From contig JANXWS010000078.1 of the NCBI GenBank assembly GCA_025351005.1, positions 1 to 55,684 on the forward strand: a stretch of DNA of 55,684 nt. Direction: 5' to 3'. A program made the translations under genes and the position numbers. Of the stretch, positions 1 through 12,076 are shown one piece after another (within the stretch, counting starts at the first letter, position 1; every line of letters begins with the position of its first letter). The notes under the pieces are model-generated. The model did no database searches, was not told the DNA's origin, and saw only the letters and a list, made by a program, of their open reading frames with translations. The stretch is from Pseudomonadota bacterium. GTDB taxonomy: Bacteria; Pseudomonadota; Gammaproteobacteria; Steroidobacterales; Steroidobacteraceae.

Positions 1-219
1 TTCATCATCAACCCCCGTTCGTGCAAGCGGTGGGCGCTGGGTGCGTCAGTTGAAGTGCCGGCGTGTAGTTCGTTGTTGTGGAACCCAGCCCGGGCAGCCC
101 CGGTCCCGCTCCAAGCTCACGACCGAAATATCCAGGATCTAGACCGCCCGGGGGAGATTGGAAGAAGCCCAGGTATCGCTTGCTCGACACGCCGCTCAGT
201 CCTTGAGCGCCGTCATAGG

Positions 220-239
220 GTGTCCATAGAAGTGTCCAT
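220..239. repeat. two direct copies of GTGTCCAT
   Basis: The octamer GTGTCCAT occurs at 220-227 and again at 232-239, a 12-base period, about 30 bases beyond the 3' end of tRNA-Pro. Integrases often use tRNA 3' ends, so this could be part of an att or regulatory region. No integrase gene and no duplication of the tRNA end is visible here. The rest of 1-268 holds nothing I can call a gene. Confidence 0.3.
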
Positions 240-268
240 GAACACTTTTCTCGACGCTCGTAAGTAAT

Positions 269-345
269 TGGTCGGGGCGGCGAGATTTGAACTCGCGACC
301 CCTTGCACCCCATGCAAGTGCGCTACCAGGCTGCGCCACGCCCCG
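269..345 (-). tRNA. tRNA-Pro (anticodon GGG)
   Basis: Read on the minus strand this is a 77-nt cloverleaf with CCA encoded at 269-271. The acceptor arm CGGGGCG pairs with CGCCCCG. The anticodon stem CTTGC/GCAAG encloses the loop ATGGGGT, giving anticodon GGG for proline CCC codons. The T-arm GCGAG-TTCAAAT-CTCGC is canonical. It lies downstream of the ihfA-merR pair in the same orientation, the usual position of this tRNA in many gammaproteobacteria, and may be co-transcribed with them. Confidence 0.97.
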
Positions 346-429
346 ACCGGAGGGAGCGCCGCACGTCGGGCGGCGCTATTCAGACCCGATGGATTCTAGT
401 CGAAGGCCGCGGCCGCGGCCACGCCGCCG

Positions 430-786
430 CTAGCGGCGCAGCGCCTTCAGCAGGTCTTCGAGCTCGGTGCGCACCTGGCGCACGATCTGCTGGCTCTGCG
501 ATACGTCCTCGCGCGCCTCGTCCCCGGCGAGCCGCTGGCGGGCACCGCCGATCGTGAAGCCCTGGTCGTACAGGAGGCTCCGGATCTGGCGGATCACGAG
601 CACGTCCTGGCGCTGGTAGTAACGGCGGTTGCCGCGCCGCTTGACCGGTTTCAGCTGCGGGAACTCCTGCTCCCAGTAGCGCAGCACGTGCGGCTTGACG
701 CCGCACAGCTCGCTCACCTCACCGATCGTGAAGTAGCGCTTGCCGGGAATCGCCGGCAGCTCGGCGTTATTGCTTGGTTCCAGCAT
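430..786 (-). CDS. MerR-family transcriptional regulator of the ihfA locus
   Basis: A 118-residue protein with an N-terminal MerR winged helix: [20 protein letters not shown] at about residues 18-37, followed by the wing R-x-GNRRYY. It is short and lacks the long dimerisation helix plus effector domain of metal-sensing MerR proteins, and I see no Cys cluster for metal. This small MerR protein directly after ihfA is a conserved gammaproteobacterial arrangement of unknown physiological role. Its ATG lies inside the end of ihfA (20-base overlap), suggesting translational coupling. The C-terminal third is charged and probably helical. Confidence 0.9.
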   Translation of the reverse strand: MLEPSNNAELPAIPGKRYFTIGEVSELCGVKPHVLRYWEQEFPQLKPVKRRGNRRYYQRQDVLVIRQIRSLLYDQGFTIGGARQRLAGDEAREDVSQSQQIVRQVRTELEDLLKALRR

Positions 787-1066
787 ACGCCTCGACTCGC
801 GCCTTGAGCTTCTGTCCCGGTCGGAAGGTCACGACGCGCCGCGCGCTGATCGGAATCTCCTCGCCGGTCTTCGGATTGCGCCCCGGGCGCTGGTTCTTGT
901 CGCGGAGATCGAAATTGCCGAAGCCCGAGAGCTTGACCTGGCCACCCTGCGACAGCGCCGCGCGCACTTCCTCGAAAAACAGGTCCACCAGCTCGCGCGC
1001 CTCGCGCTTGTTGAGGCCAAGCTGGTCGAACAGCGCCTCCGCCATTTCCGCCTTCGTGAGTGCCAT
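767..1066 (-). CDS. ihfA: integration host factor subunit alpha
   Basis: A 99-residue HU/IHF-family DNA-bending protein, partner of IhfB in the heterodimer that bends DNA in recombination, replication and sigma-54 transcription. The family signature is complete: [20 protein letters not shown] in the middle and an arm ending in the conserved proline that intercalates into DNA ([13 protein letters not shown]). The start was set at the internal ATG (MALTKAEM), where IhfA proteins normally begin; the upstream start would add seven residues and overlap pheT. The gene follows pheT by 17 bases, as in Escherichia coli. Confidence 0.97.
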   Translation of the reverse strand: MALTKAEMAEALFDQLGLNKREARELVDLFFEEVRAALSQGGQVKLSGFGNFDLRDKNQRPGRNPKTGEEIPISARRVVTFRPGQKLKARVEAYAGTKQ

Positions 1067-1083
1067 CTGTCTCGCGCCCGTGC

Positions 1084-3462
1084 TCAATCGCGAATAGTCG
1101 CGTTCAGGTCCTGCTGCAGCCGCCGACGCACCGCCGTCATGACGGCGTCCACGTCCGCGTCGGTCAGGGTCTTAGATTTATCTTGCAAAATCAAGCCAAA
1201 AGCGACACTTTTTCGACCGGATTCGATCCCCTGCCCCCGGTAGACGTCGAACAGTTTGAGTTCGCGCAATAGGCTAGACGCGACGACAGTAACAGATTCG
1301 CGTAACTGGCTGAAAGTGCAATGTTCCTCGACGACGACTGCCAAATCCCGGCGAACCGACGGAAAGCGTGACAATTCCTGTGCCCGCGGCAGCGCTGCGG
1401 GCCCAGTTATGTCCAATTCGAGTTCGAACAGCAGCGGCGCGGGTGCAAGGTCGAGCTCGCGCACGACCTCGGGGTGCAGTTCGCCGATAGAGCCGCAGCA
1501 GCGCTCGCCCCTGTAAATCCGGGCCGCGCGCCCCGGATGCAGGCAACTCTGCGAGCCGGCGACGAACCGGAACTCGTCGGGCGCGCCGGTTAAGGCAAGC
1601 AGTGCCTCGACGTCGCCCTTGACGTCGTGGAAATCGACCGGCGTTTTCAATGCCCCCCATTGTTCCGGCAGCGCGGCGCCCCAGGCGACGCCTGCGATAC
1701 AGTCAATTTCTTTAAAATCATTATCTTGCATTATGAACTTCGCGCCATGCTCGAATAGCCGCACGCGCGCCTGCTGGCGCCGCAGGTTGTCGCCGAGCGC
1801 CTTCAGCAGCCCCGGCCACAGCGACACGCGCATCGCGGCGAGCTCGGCGGAGATCGGGTTCGAGAGTTGCAGTGCCGCGCTCTCCGGGAACAGACGTCGC
1901 TGCACCGCGGCGTCGACAAACGTGTAGGTGATGGCCTCGTGATAGCCGCGATCGACGAGCGCGAGCGTGAACCGCAGGACACCGACCTCGCCCTCAACAA
2001 CCGTAGCCGGCCGCTGCGGAATCGGCAGGTCGAGTTCGGGGATTTCGTTGTAGCCGTAGAGGCGCGCGACCTCCTCGACGAGGTCCGCCTCCTGGAGCAC
2101 GTCGAAGCGCCAGCTCGGCGGCGTGACCTGCCAGCCAACCGGCGCAGCGCTCACCGCCATGCCGAGCGCGCCGAGCATCGCCTCGACCCGCTCGTCTGGT
2201 ATGGCGATGCCGATCAGCCGTGCCAGGGACGCACGGCGAAGCCCGATCGGCACGCGCTGCGGCACGTGTGCGGGATCGACTGTGAGCTCGACCGGACCCG
2301 GCACGCCGCCCGCGATCTCGACCAGGAGCCGCGTCGCGCGCTCGATCGCGCGCTCCTGGCCCGCCGGATCGACGCCGCGCTCGAATCTCTGCGAGGCGTC
2401 GGTCAGCACGCCCTGCCGCCGGCCGCGGCCCGCGACCGCATCGGGCGCGAACCAGGCGCTCTCGAGGAACACGTCGGCCGTGTCCGCGGCGATGCCGCTC
2501 TTCGCGCCGCCCATGATGCCGGCGAGCCCGACCGGCGCGACGGCGTCGGCGATCACGAGCATGTCGGCCTCGAGCGCGACGCGGCTGCCGTCGAGGAGCT
2601 CGAGCGTCTCGCCCGCCGCCGCCCAGCGCACGTCGATGCGCTCCTGCAGCCGGCGCAGGTCGTAGGCGTGCATCGGCTGGCCGAGCTCGAGCATCACGTA
2701 GTTGGTCACGTCGACGAGCGGTCCCAGGCTCCTGAGCCCTGCGCGCCGCAGGCGCTCGCGCATCCAGAGCGGCGTCGGCCGGCCGGCGTCGACGCCGCGG
2801 ATCACGCGTCCCGCGAACCGGGCACAGGCGGCGGGCGCGAGCAGGCGCACCGGCAGCCGCTCGTGGCTGCCGGCCGGAACCGGCGCGGGCGCCGGCAGCG
2901 CGAGCGAGGTGCCGGCGAGCACGGCGAGCTCGCGCGCGAGGCCAAGCATCGACAGCGCATCGCCGCGGTTCGGCGTCAGGTTGATCTCGAGCACCGTGTC
3001 GTCGAGCGCAAGCACCGCGCGCAGGTCCGCGCCGGTCTCGAGCGCCGCCGGCAGCTCGAGGAGCCCATCCGCGTCGTCGCCGAGGCCGAGCTCGCGCGCC
3101 GAGCACAGCATGCCCGCCGACTCGACGCCGCGCAGCCGGGTCCGCTTGATCGTGATGCCGCCGGGAAGCGTCGCGCCGACGCGCGCGAGCGGCACCTTCA
3201 TCCCGGCGCGCGCATTCGGCGCACCGCAAACGACGGATATCGGCGCGCCCTCGCCGTCCGCGACGCGGCAAACCGTAAGTTTGTCGGCGTCCGGGTGACG
3301 CTCGGTCGCGATGACCTCGCCGACGACGACGCCCGCGAACGGTGGCGCGGCGGGTGCGCGGCCCTCGACCTCGAAACCCGCCATCGTGAGCCGCGCGGCG
3401 AGCGCACCGACGTCGGCCTCGAGCCTGACCCACTCGGCGAGCCACTCGAGACTGACCTTCAT
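1084..3462 (-). CDS. pheT: phenylalanine--tRNA ligase beta subunit
   Basis: A 792-residue beta subunit of the (alpha-beta)2 PheRS, the usual bacterial length. Visible domains: the N-terminal signature [12 protein letters not shown]; an OB-fold EMAP-like tRNA-binding domain at about residues 40-150 ([20 protein letters not shown]); the B3/B4 editing region; B5; the catalytic-like core; and a C-terminal ferredoxin-fold anticodon-binding domain ([17 protein letters not shown]). It starts 18 bases after the pheS stop in the same operon. Editing of misacylated Tyr-tRNA(Phe) is expected from the family. Nothing looks broken. Confidence 0.98.
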   Translation of the reverse strand: MKVSLEWLAEWVRLEADVGALAARLTMAGFEVEGRAPAAPPFAGVVVGEVIATERHPDADKLTVCRVADGEGAPISVVCGAPNARAGMKVPLARVGATLPGGITIKRTRLRGVESAGMLCSARELGLGDDADGLLELPAALETGADLRAVLALDDTVLEINLTPNRGDALSMLGLARELAVLAGTSLALPAPAPVPAGSHERLPVRLLAPAACARFAGRVIRGVDAGRPTPLWMRERLRRAGLRSLGPLVDVTNYVMLELGQPMHAYDLRRLQERIDVRWAAAGETLELLDGSRVALEADMLVIADAVAPVGLAGIMGGAKSGIAADTADVFLESAWFAPDAVAGRGRRQGVLTDASQRFERGVDPAGQERAIERATRLLVEIAGGVPGPVELTVDPAHVPQRVPIGLRRASLARLIGIAIPDERVEAMLGALGMAVSAAPVGWQVTPPSWRFDVLQEADLVEEVARLYGYNEIPELDLPIPQRPATVVEGEVGVLRFTLALVDRGYHEAITYTFVDAAVQRRLFPESAALQLSNPISAELAAMRVSLWPGLLKALGDNLRRQQARVRLFEHGAKFIMQDNDFKEIDCIAGVAWGAALPEQWGALKTPVDFHDVKGDVEALLALTGAPDEFRFVAGSQSCLHPGRAARIYRGERCCGSIGELHPEVVRELDLAPAPLLFELELDITGPAALPRAQELSRFPSVRRDLAVVVEEHCTFSQLRESVTVVASSLLRELKLFDVYRGQGIESGRKSVAFGLILQDKSKTLTDADVDAVMTAVRRRLQQDLNATIRD

Positions 3463-3480
3463 GGTGGCCGCCTCACCGCG

Positions 3481-4503
<1,023 letters not shown>

Positions 4504-4881
4504 CTACTTCGCGCTGGCGGCCACGGCGGGCACTGCCGCCTTGATCTGCTCGACGATGGCGCCGAACGCGGCCGGCTCGTTGACCGCGAGGTCGGCGAGC
4601 GCCTTGCGATCGACGCCGAGACCGAGCGTCTTCAGGCCCGCGATCAGGCGGCTGTAGCTCAGGCCGTAGGCGCGGGCCGCGGCATTGAGGCGCTGGATCC
4701 AGAGCGCGCGGTAGTCGCGCTTCTTTATCTTGCGACCCTTGTAGGCGTACTGGCCCGCCTTGATGACGGCCTGCTTCGCGGTGCGGAACACCTTGCGACG
4801 CGCGTTGTAGTAGCCCTTGGCCTTGCCGAGGACCTTCTTGTGCCGCCGACCCGCGACGACACCGCGTTTTACTCTTGCCAT
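4504..4881 (-). CDS. rplT: 50S ribosomal protein L20
   Basis: A 125-residue L20, slightly longer than the usual 117-119 because of an Ala-rich C-terminal tail. The N-terminus [20 protein letters not shown] is the basic extension that threads into 23S rRNA, followed by the family signature [20 protein letters not shown]. In E. coli L20 also represses its own operon by binding a structured leader upstream of rpmI; a strongly folded leader is present here too (5102-5292). The gene follows rpmI by 25 bases. Confidence 0.98.
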   Translation of the reverse strand: MARVKRGVVAGRRHKKVLGKAKGYYNARRKVFRTAKQAVIKAGQYAYKGRKIKKRDYRALWIQRLNAAARAYGLSYSRLIAGLKTLGLGVDRKALADLAVNEPAAFGAIVEQIKAAVPAVAASAK

Positions 4882-4906
4882 TTCGCTCTCCTAACGGTGG
4901 TGCCGG

Positions 4907-5101
4907 TCAATGGTTCGGCAGCAGCTGGGTGACCCGGTCGACGTCCGTACGGTGGACCATCTTCCCGGACCGCAGCTGCCGCTTACGCTTCGACGGCTTC
5001 TTCGTCAGGATGTGACGCTTGTGGGACTGGCCGCGCTTGAAGCCCTTCGCCGTCTTGCGAAAACGCTTCGCCGCAGCCCTGTTGGTCTTCAACTTGGGCA
5101 T
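4907..5101 (-). CDS. rpmI: 50S ribosomal protein L35
   Basis: A 64-residue L35, exactly the family size and very basic: [20 protein letters not shown] at the N-terminus and [13 protein letters not shown] in the centre. A good Shine-Dalgarno sequence (GGAGAG, five bases before ATG) supports the start. It lies between infC, 191 bases upstream, and rplT, 25 bases downstream. The long infC-rpmI gap is unusual within this otherwise tight operon and probably carries regulatory RNA structure. Confidence 0.97.
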   Translation of the reverse strand: MPKLKTNRAAAKRFRKTAKGFKRGQSHKRHILTKKPSKRKRQLRSGKMVHRTDVDRVTQLLPNH

Positions 5102-5292
5102 CGACGCTCTCCTGCCGTGCGGCCACGCCGCCGGCGCTTTAATGACCCTGTCGCACCGTCCGCGACCTCGGCGGTCGCAGCGGGCTCGGGGCGGGCCTGC
5201 CGGGCCGCGTACCGTTGAAGGACGCGGCCCGGCCGGTCACTTGTGTCGCGGGCATCCGCCCGCGTCAACAACCGGTTCTCGCGCGCGAAGTC
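5102..5292 (-). promoter_or_regulatory. structured leader upstream of rpmI-rplT, candidate L20 control region
   Basis: Three perfect inverted repeats fall in this 191-base gap. 5199-5210 pairs with 5222-5233 (12-bp stem, 11-nt loop). 5247-5253 pairs with 5258-5264 (7-bp stem, ATCC loop). 5162-5167 pairs with 5173-5178 (6-bp stem, 5-nt loop). None has a following U-run, so they are not simple terminators. In E. coli and Bacillus, L20 represses its operon by binding a leader in this region; a similar role here is inferred from position. Confidence 0.55.
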
Positions 5293-5811
5293 TCACTTCT
5301 TCTTCGGCGCGAACATCATCACGAGCTGCTTGCCCTCCATCAGCGGGTTCTGCTCGACCACGGCGTGGACCAAGAGGTCCTGCCCCAGCCGATCGAGCAT
5401 CCGTCGTCCCACTTCCTGGTGGGCAAGCTCCCGGCCGCGGTAACGCAGCGTCACCTTGGCCTTATCGCCCTCGGCGAGGAACCGGATGATGTTACGCAGC
5501 TTGATCTGGTAATCATTCTCGTCGGTTCCCGGCCGGAACTTCACTTCCTTGACCTGGATCTGCTTCTGCTTGCGCTTCGCCGCGTGTGCCTTCTTGTTCT
5601 GTTCGAACAGGAATTTGCCGAAGTCCATGACCCGGCACACCGGCGGTTCGGCGGTCGGGGACACCTCGACGAGATCCAGTTCCTGCCCGGCGGCGAGCTG
5701 CAGGGCCTCGGCCCTGCTCATCACCCCTGCCTGGCTGCCGTCGGCAGCGATCACCCGCAGCTGCGGCGCGAGAATCTCTTCGTTGCGCCGGATGCGCTTC
5801 GTAGTTGAGAT
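5293..5811 (-). CDS. infC: translation initiation factor IF-3, AUC start codon
   Basis: IF-3 binds the 30S subunit, prevents premature 50S joining and checks start codons. The C-terminal domain is clear ([37 protein letters not shown], ending in FAPKKK). The first in-frame ATG or GTG (GTG at 5754) would remove conserved N-terminal sequence. Reading upstream to the thrS stop gives [20 protein letters not shown], which aligns with the normal IF-3 N-terminus. The only sensible start is ATC at 5809-5811, eight bases after a perfect GGAGG (5820-5824), giving 172 residues. E. coli infC uses AUU for autoregulation, and an AUC start fits the same logic. Confidence 0.93.
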   Translation of the reverse strand: MSTTKRIRRNEEILAPQLRVIAADGSQAGVMSRAEALQLAAGQELDLVEVSPTAEPPVCRVMDFGKFLFEQNKKAHAAKRKQKQIQVKEVKFRPGTDENDYQIKLRNIIRFLAEGDKAKVTLRYRGRELAHQEVGRRMLDRLGQDLLVHAVVEQNPLMEGKQLVMMFAPKKK

Positions 5812-5814
5812 AAG

Positions 5815-7740
5815 TCAATCCTCCAAAGAATGACGGCCGCGGCCCGCGATGTCGGACAGTATGAGGGTCGCCACTGCTTCCAGTGACAGCACCCCCAGAT
5901 CCTTGCCCGAACGCGTGCGCACGGCCAACGAGCGGGACTCGACTTCTCGGTCCCCCGCCACCAGCAGGTACGGGACCCGCCTGAGCGTATGGTCGCGAAT
6001 CTTAAAGCCGACCTTTTCGTTGCGCAAGTCGGATTCGACCCGAACCCCCTGATTTTTCAGGAAATCAGTACAATTCTGCACGTACGCCGCCTGCCGATCC
6101 GTGATATTGAGCACCACCGCCTGCGTCGGCGCGAGCCACGGGGGGAAACGCCCCGCGTGGTGCTCGATCAGGATCGCGATGAAGCGCTCGAAGGAGCCGA
6201 GGATCGCCCGGTGCAGCATCACCGGCCGCCGGCGGCTGCCGTCCGCGGCCACGTACTCCGCATCGAGACGCTCGGGCAGCACGAAGTCGACCTGCAGGGT
6301 GCCGCACTGCCAGTCGCGACCGATCGCGTCGCGCAGCACGAACTCGAGCTTCGGGCCGTAGAACGCGCCCTCGCCCGGATTGAGCGTGTAGTCGAGGCCT
6401 GCGGCCTCGACCGCGGCACGCAGCGCCCCCTCCGCCCGGTCCCACGTGTCGTCCGAGCCCGCGCGCTTCGGCGGCCGGTCCGAGAACTTGACCCGGACGT
6501 CGGTGAAGCCGAAGTCGGCATAGATGCCGCGCAGCAGCGCGCAGAACGCGACGGTCTCGGCGTTGATCTGCTCCTCGGTGCAGAAGATGTGCGCGTCGTC
6601 CTGCGTGAACGCGCGCACCCGCATCAGACCGTGCAGCGCGCCCGACGGCTCGTTCCTGTGGCACGAGCCGAACTCCGCGAGCCGCACCGGCAGGTCGCGG
6701 TAGCTCGTCATGCCCTGCTTGAAGATCAGCACGTGGCCTGGGCAGTTCATCGGCTTGACCGCGAGCATCCGGTGCTCCGACTCGGCGATGAACATGAGCT
6801 CGCGATAGTTGTCCCAGTGGCCGGTCCGCTCCCACAGCGAGCGGTCGAGCAGCTGCGGGCTCTTGACCTCGCGGTAGCCGGCCGCCGCCAGCCGCGTGCG
6901 CATGTAGGCCTCGATCTCGCGCCACAGCGTGTGGCCGTGCGGATGCCAGAAGACGCTGCCGACGGCCTCGTCCTGCTGGTGAAAGAGCCCGAGCTCGCGG
7001 CCGATGCGCCGGTGGTCGCGCTTCTCGGCCTGCTCGAGGCGCTCGAGGTACTCCTTGAGCTCCGCCTCGTTCCGCCAGGCGGTGCCGTAGACCCGCTGCA
7101 GCATCTCGTTCCTGGAGTCGCCGCGCCAGTAGGCGCCCGCGAGCTTCGTGAGCTTGAAGGCCTTGAGCCTGCCGGTCGAGGGCACGTGCGGTCCGCGGCA
7201 CAAGTCGATCCAGTCGCCCTGACCGTACAGGCTGATCGGCTGGTCCGCCGGAATCGCCGCGATGATCTCGGCCTTGTAGCGCTCGCCAATGCCGCGAAAG
7301 AACGCGACTGCGGCGTCCCGCTCCATCACGCGCCGCGTGACCGGCAGGTCCGCCTTGGCGAGCTCCTTCATCCGCAGCTCGAACTTCGCGAGGTCCTCCG
7401 GCGTGAACGGCCGCTCGAACGCAAAGTCGTAGTAGAAGCCGTCCTCGATGACCGGGCCGATCGTCACCTGCGCCGTCGGGTAGATCGACTGCACCGCCTG
7501 CGCCAGCAGGTGTGCGGTCGAGTGCCGGATCACCTCGAGCGCGGCCGGGTCCTTGTCGGTGACGATCGCGACCGTCGCATCGCGCTCGATCAGGAACGAG
7601 GTGTCGACGAGCCGGCCGTCGACCCGGCCAGCGAGCGCCGCCTTGGCGAGGCCCGGGCCGATCGCCGCCGCGATCTCGGCCACCGTGACCGGGCGGTCGA
7701 AGTGGCGCTGGCTGCCGTCCGGAAGGGTGATCGCAGGCAT
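5815..7740 (-). CDS. thrS: threonine--tRNA ligase
   Basis: A 641-residue ThrRS of full bacterial architecture. TGS domain at residues 1-60 ([14 protein letters not shown]); editing domain with the [11 protein letters not shown] metal-like motif and DLCRGPH; class II catalytic core with MNCPGH supplying the zinc-ligand Cys, motif 2 in [16 protein letters not shown], motif 3 in [12 protein letters not shown]; and the C-terminal anticodon-binding domain. The start was placed at the ATG giving MPAITLPDG, the usual ThrRS N-terminus; an upstream in-frame start would add seven unconserved residues. It is the first gene of the operon, just upstream of infC. Confidence 0.98.
   Translation of the reverse strand: MPAITLPDGSQRHFDRPVTVAEIAAAIGPGLAKAALAGRVDGRLVDTSFLIERDATVAIVTDKDPAALEVIRHSTAHLLAQAVQSIYPTAQVTIGPVIEDGFYYDFAFERPFTPEDLAKFELRMKELAKADLPVTRRVMERDAAVAFFRGIGERYKAEIIAAIPADQPISLYGQGDWIDLCRGPHVPSTGRLKAFKLTKLAGAYWRGDSRNEMLQRVYGTAWRNEAELKEYLERLEQAEKRDHRRIGRELGLFHQQDEAVGSVFWHPHGHTLWREIEAYMRTRLAAAGYREVKSPQLLDRSLWERTGHWDNYRELMFIAESEHRMLAVKPMNCPGHVLIFKQGMTSYRDLPVRLAEFGSCHRNEPSGALHGLMRVRAFTQDDAHIFCTEEQINAETVAFCALLRGIYADFGFTDVRVKFSDRPPKRAGSDDTWDRAEGALRAAVEAAGLDYTLNPGEGAFYGPKLEFVLRDAIGRDWQCGTLQVDFVLPERLDAEYVAADGSRRRPVMLHRAILGSFERFIAILIEHHAGRFPPWLAPTQAVVLNITDRQAAYVQNCTDFLKNQGVRVESDLRNEKVGFKIRDHTLRRVPYLLVAGDREVESRSLAVRTRSGKDLGVLSLEAVATLILSDIAGRGRHSLED
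5820..5824 (-). promoter_or_regulatory. Shine-Dalgarno sequence deciding the infC start
   Basis: GGAGG on the minus strand, eight bases upstream of the ATC at 5811 and embedded in the last codons of thrS. No comparable site precedes the GTG at 5754. The strong site paired with a weak start codon is what an IF-3 autoregulated initiation region needs. Confidence 0.85.
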
Positions 7741-7769
7741 GGTCCCGATCGAGTCGCGCAAAGCGCACG

Positions 7770-7775
7770 AGTATA
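7770..7775 (-). promoter_or_regulatory. candidate -10 element of the thrS operon promoter
   Basis: TATACT on the minus strand, 29 bases upstream of the thrS ATG, in the 48-base gap after the attH-like gene. It matches the sigma-70 -10 consensus at five of six positions. No good -35 hexamer sits 16-18 bases further upstream, so the call rests on the -10 and its position. Confidence 0.45.
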
Positions 7776-7788
7776 GAGGAACCGGATC

Positions 7789-8892
7789 TCAGCGTTCCTG
7801 CGGCTCACCGAGCGTCAGGCGCTCGCCGTAGCCGGTCAGCTCCAGGTAACCCCGGCCGATCAGCCGGCCCGCCGTGCGCGCCTCGACCGCGCCCTCCCAG
7901 TACACGGCGCCGGTCGTCAGCCGCGAGTCGCTGACCTGGTCGTCCATCAGCGGCGCGAGCGCGAAGCCCATGGGTCCTGCACGCACCTGCCACTCGACCG
8001 GATAGTCGGCGTCGTCCTGCACCGAGTGCCAGCGCCGACCGGGCACGAACTCGATCTCGGACGGTGCGAGTGCGCGCGTGGCCCCGTCCGCGGATCGCAG
8101 CGTGCCGCCCGCCCAGCGCGCCCGACCCTGCGCGTCGCGGATCCGGAACGCCATCAGCGCGCCGCCGTCGGTCAGGTTGAGCCCGATCCAGTCCCAGCCG
8201 ACCGACTCGGCGTCCAGGTAGCTCGACGACCACTCGTGGTCGAGCCAGGCGCTCCCGGTCACATCCTCCGCGCGACCGTCCCGAACGAGCCGCCCGCGCA
8301 CGCGCAGCTGCGGCAGGCTGTAATAAAGACTGGCCGAGGCCGGCGACGGTCCCTTCTGGCTGTAGCCGCGCGCGCCGTTCAGCAGCGGCGGCCCGGCCGG
8401 CTCGAGGGTGAGCTCGAACGCGAATCCCTCCGCGTGCACGACCGCCGTAAGCGCGCCGTCGCGCTCCTCGAGCACCCAGTCGCGGACGTGCACCGCGAGG
8501 CGTCCCTGTTCGGCCGCGGCGAGCCCGAGACCCTGGCGGGCGATCCGCTCGCCGTAGCGCAACCGGCCGCGGGCCGGATCGCTGACGGCCGCATGCGCGA
8601 TCAGCAGCTGGTGAGCCGCGAGCGCGCTTGGGTTGTCGCGCCCGGCCGCGGGCCGGATGCGGAAGAACGTGAGCTGGAACCCTCGCGGCTGCCGGCTCGC
8701 GGTCTCGAGCCAACCGGTCACGTACCACCACTCGATCCGAAAGTCCGGATGGGCGCCCGCGTCGGCGGGCAGGCTGACGGCGGCGGCCGGCGTCACGGCC
8801 GGGTATTCGGCCAGGTCGCCTGCCCGAGCGGCCGCGGCCGCCACCCCGAGCGCGGCCGACAGTGCGAGCGTCGCACCCGCCAGCCCTCTCAC
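7789..8892 (-). CDS. AttH/CrtC-like lipocalin-domain exported protein
   Basis: A 367-residue protein with a hydrophobic signal peptide (about residues 1-25). It has the family hallmarks of AttH and carotenoid 1,2-hydratase: FRIEWWYVTGWLE near the N-terminus, ARGYSQKG in the middle and SAWLDHEWSSSYL, the conserved DHEW stretch. The fold is a tandem lipocalin. Its GTG start overlaps the stop of the upstream permease by four bases (GTGA), so the two are coupled. Such proteins accompany AttEFG-type ABC systems and may handle a hydrophobic ligand in the periplasm. No carotenoid genes are nearby, so carotenoid hydratase activity is unlikely. Confidence 0.85.
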   Translation of the reverse strand: MRGLAGATLALSAALGVAAAAARAGDLAEYPAVTPAAAVSLPADAGAHPDFRIEWWYVTGWLETASRQPRGFQLTFFRIRPAAGRDNPSALAAHQLLIAHAAVSDPARGRLRYGERIARQGLGLAAAEQGRLAVHVRDWVLEERDGALTAVVHAEGFAFELTLEPAGPPLLNGARGYSQKGPSPASASLYYSLPQLRVRGRLVRDGRAEDVTGSAWLDHEWSSSYLDAESVGWDWIGLNLTDGGALMAFRIRDAQGRARWAGGTLRSADGATRALAPSEIEFVPGRRWHSVQDDADYPVEWQVRAGPMGFALAPLMDDQVSDSRLTTGAVYWEGAVEARTAGRLIGRGYLELTGYGERLTLGEPQER

Positions 8893-11392
8893 CAGTCCTC
8901 CCGGACCGCGCGCACGGCCGAGTCGCCGGTCGCGAGCCGGCCGGCGAGGCACGCCGTCAGCGCCGAGGACGCCACCAGCACGAGCGCGATCAGCCCGAGC
9001 TGCCCGAGCGGCACGACGTAGTCGAGACTCCAGTGGAACGACTGGCGGTTCACGGTGTAAACCAGCACGAGGCTGAGGACGGCGCCGACCAGGAGCCCGT
9101 AGCCAGCACCGACCGCGCCGAGCAGCGCGCCTTCGCCGGAGAGCATCGCGACCACGTCCCGTCGCCTCAGCCCGACGTGGCGCAGCATGCCGAACTCGGC
9201 ACGACGCGCGAGGGCCTGCATCGCGAACGCGAAGCCGACGCCGAGCAGCCCGATGCCGACCGCCACGGCCTCGAGCGCGTAGGTGATGGCGAACGCGCGG
9301 TCGAACGCAGCGAGCGAGCGACGCTTGAGATCGCCGGCCGCGACGAGCTGCAGCGCGGGCCCGATGCGCAGCGCCGTCCGGATACGGTCCGCGACGGCAG
9401 CCACCGTCGCTCGTGGCAGGAGCCAGACGCCGCCCTCGGAGTAGCGCTGCTCGCCGGCGAGCGCCTCGAAGGTCGAGCGCTCGATCACCACCGTGCCGTT
9501 GCTGCGGGCGTAGTCCCGCCATACCCCTGCGACGACGAAACGCCTCGCGACGCCGCCGATCGGCAGCTCGAGCACGGCGCCCGGCACCGCGCCATAGAGG
9601 TCCCGCATCCCCTCGGACACGTACGCGAACGGCAGCGCCGGGTCCGGGTTCGATGCGCGCTCGACGAGCGGCAGGCCGGCCGCGGCGCCGGCGAGCGGGC
9701 GCGCGATCAGCGTGACCGGCGGCCGCTCGGGCGCGAGCGAGACGGTGAGCGAGCGCCGCAGCTCCGCGCGCGCGACGCCCGGCAGCGTCGCGAGCAGGGC
9801 CGCATCGCCCGCGGTCAGGTAGCTCGTGTCGCTCGCCGGCCCGATCCGGAGATAGAGATCGGCCGGCAGCACCTCGCCCAGCCAGCGGTCGAACGAGTCG
9901 CGGAACGAGTGCACCATGATCGCCATCGCCACCATCAGGCTGAAGCTGACGACGATCGCGGCGAGGCTGACCGCCGACTGGGCGATGCCCTCCCGGAGCT
10001 TCGCAAGCACGAGCGCGGGAAGCGGACGGCGCGGTGGCGGCAGCCAGGCGAGCGCGCGGCCCGCGAACGCCGGGACCAGCAGCACCGCGCCGAGCAGCAG
10101 GAGCGCGATCGAGGCGTAGCCGAAGAGCGGCAGGCCGCGAACTGGCGGACCGAACGCGCAGCCGCTACCGGCGGCAAGGAGCGCGACCGCCAGCCACGGG
10201 CTTGCGTCCGCCTCGCCCGGCGACCCCGCGTCCCCGGCGCGCAGCGCCCGCGCTGGCGGTGCGGCCGCGGCGCGCGCCGCCGGCAGCCAGGCGCCTGCGA
10301 CCGCGACCAGCACTCCGAGGCCGACGAACGCGGCGAGCAGCAGCGGGCTTGCTACTACCGGCACCGCGGCCGAATCGAACAGCCCGGCGCCGAGATCCGC
10401 GCCAAGCGTCGCGAGCACGCCGCGCGCGACCAACCAGCCGAGCGCCGTGCCGAGCGCGCCGCCCGCAGCGCCGACGAGCGCCGCCTCCGCCAGCACCGCG
10501 AGCCGGACCTCGAAGCGGCGCACGCCGAGCGCCCGCAACAGGGCGAGTTGCTGGCGCCGCCGCAGCAACGCAAGCGCCTGGCTCGCGAACACCAGGAACG
10601 CGCCGGTCAGGAGGGCAACGAGCGCGAGCATGTCCAGGTTGACGCGGTAGGCGCGCGTCAGGCTGGTCGCACGACCCTCCTCCATCGCCGGCGTGACCGC
10701 GTCGACCCCGGCCGGCAGCGGGAGCGTGGCCCTGAAGCGCCCGGCGTCGACGCCCGGCGCGAGCGCGAGGTCGATGCGGTCGAGCCGCCCGAGCGCGCCA
10801 AGCGTCCACTGCGCCGAGCCTATGTCCATGATCCCGAGCCGACCGGCGTACACGCCCTCAGGCAGCACGACGACGACGCGCAGCCGACGGACGTCTTCGG
10901 CGACCCGCACCGCGAGCACTCCGCCGCGCCCGACGCGCAGCTCCGCCGCCGCGCGCGCGCTCAGTGCGATGGCGTCCGGCTCGAGCAGAGTGAGCAGGTG
11001 CCGCGCGAGGCTTGCGTACAGCGCCGGTTGCAGGGCGCCGGCGACGAACGGGTCAATGCCTCGCACCGGCAGCGTGCCGCCAGCGGCGAGCGACACCTCG
11101 CGCTCGACGACCGGGCTCGCGACGCGCACCTCGGGCCGGCGTGCGAGCTCCGCGTACAGCTCCTCGGGGAAGCCGCCGCGACCGCCGCGCACGGCGAGGT
11201 CCGCGGTGCCGGCGAGCTCGCGCGTCGCGCGTCCGAACTCGGCGAGCGCACTCTCGTTCAGCAGGTAGACACCCGCCGTCAGTGCGATGCCCAAGGCGAT
11301 CGCCACAATCGCGACGACGAGCCGTAGCGGCCGGTCGCGGAGCTGCGCCGCGAACACGGCGAGCGCAATCCGCGTGCCGCCGTCGCGGTCCA

Positions 11393-11396
<4 letters not shown>
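8889..11396 (-). CDS. FtsX/MacB-type ABC transporter permease (AttFG-like)
   Basis: An 835-residue inner-membrane protein with two FtsX-type permease units fused in one chain. One membrane segment lies at about residues 26-46, followed by a large periplasmic domain to about 250, a first cluster of segments around 255-385, more near 400-500, a second periplasmic domain, and a final cluster from about 700 to the end. This is the LolC/MacB-like mechanotransmission class rather than a channel importer. It overlaps the ATPase gene upstream (ATGA) and the lipocalin gene downstream (GTGA). Likely role: moving or releasing a lipid or lipoprotein-like substrate with the AttH-like protein. Confidence 0.88.

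Positions 11397-12076
<680 letters not shown>

Noticed and set aside
5989-7776. Plus-strand 595-codon frame opposite thrS
   Set aside because: Shadow of thrS; composition biased to Arg, Glu, Leu and no motif.
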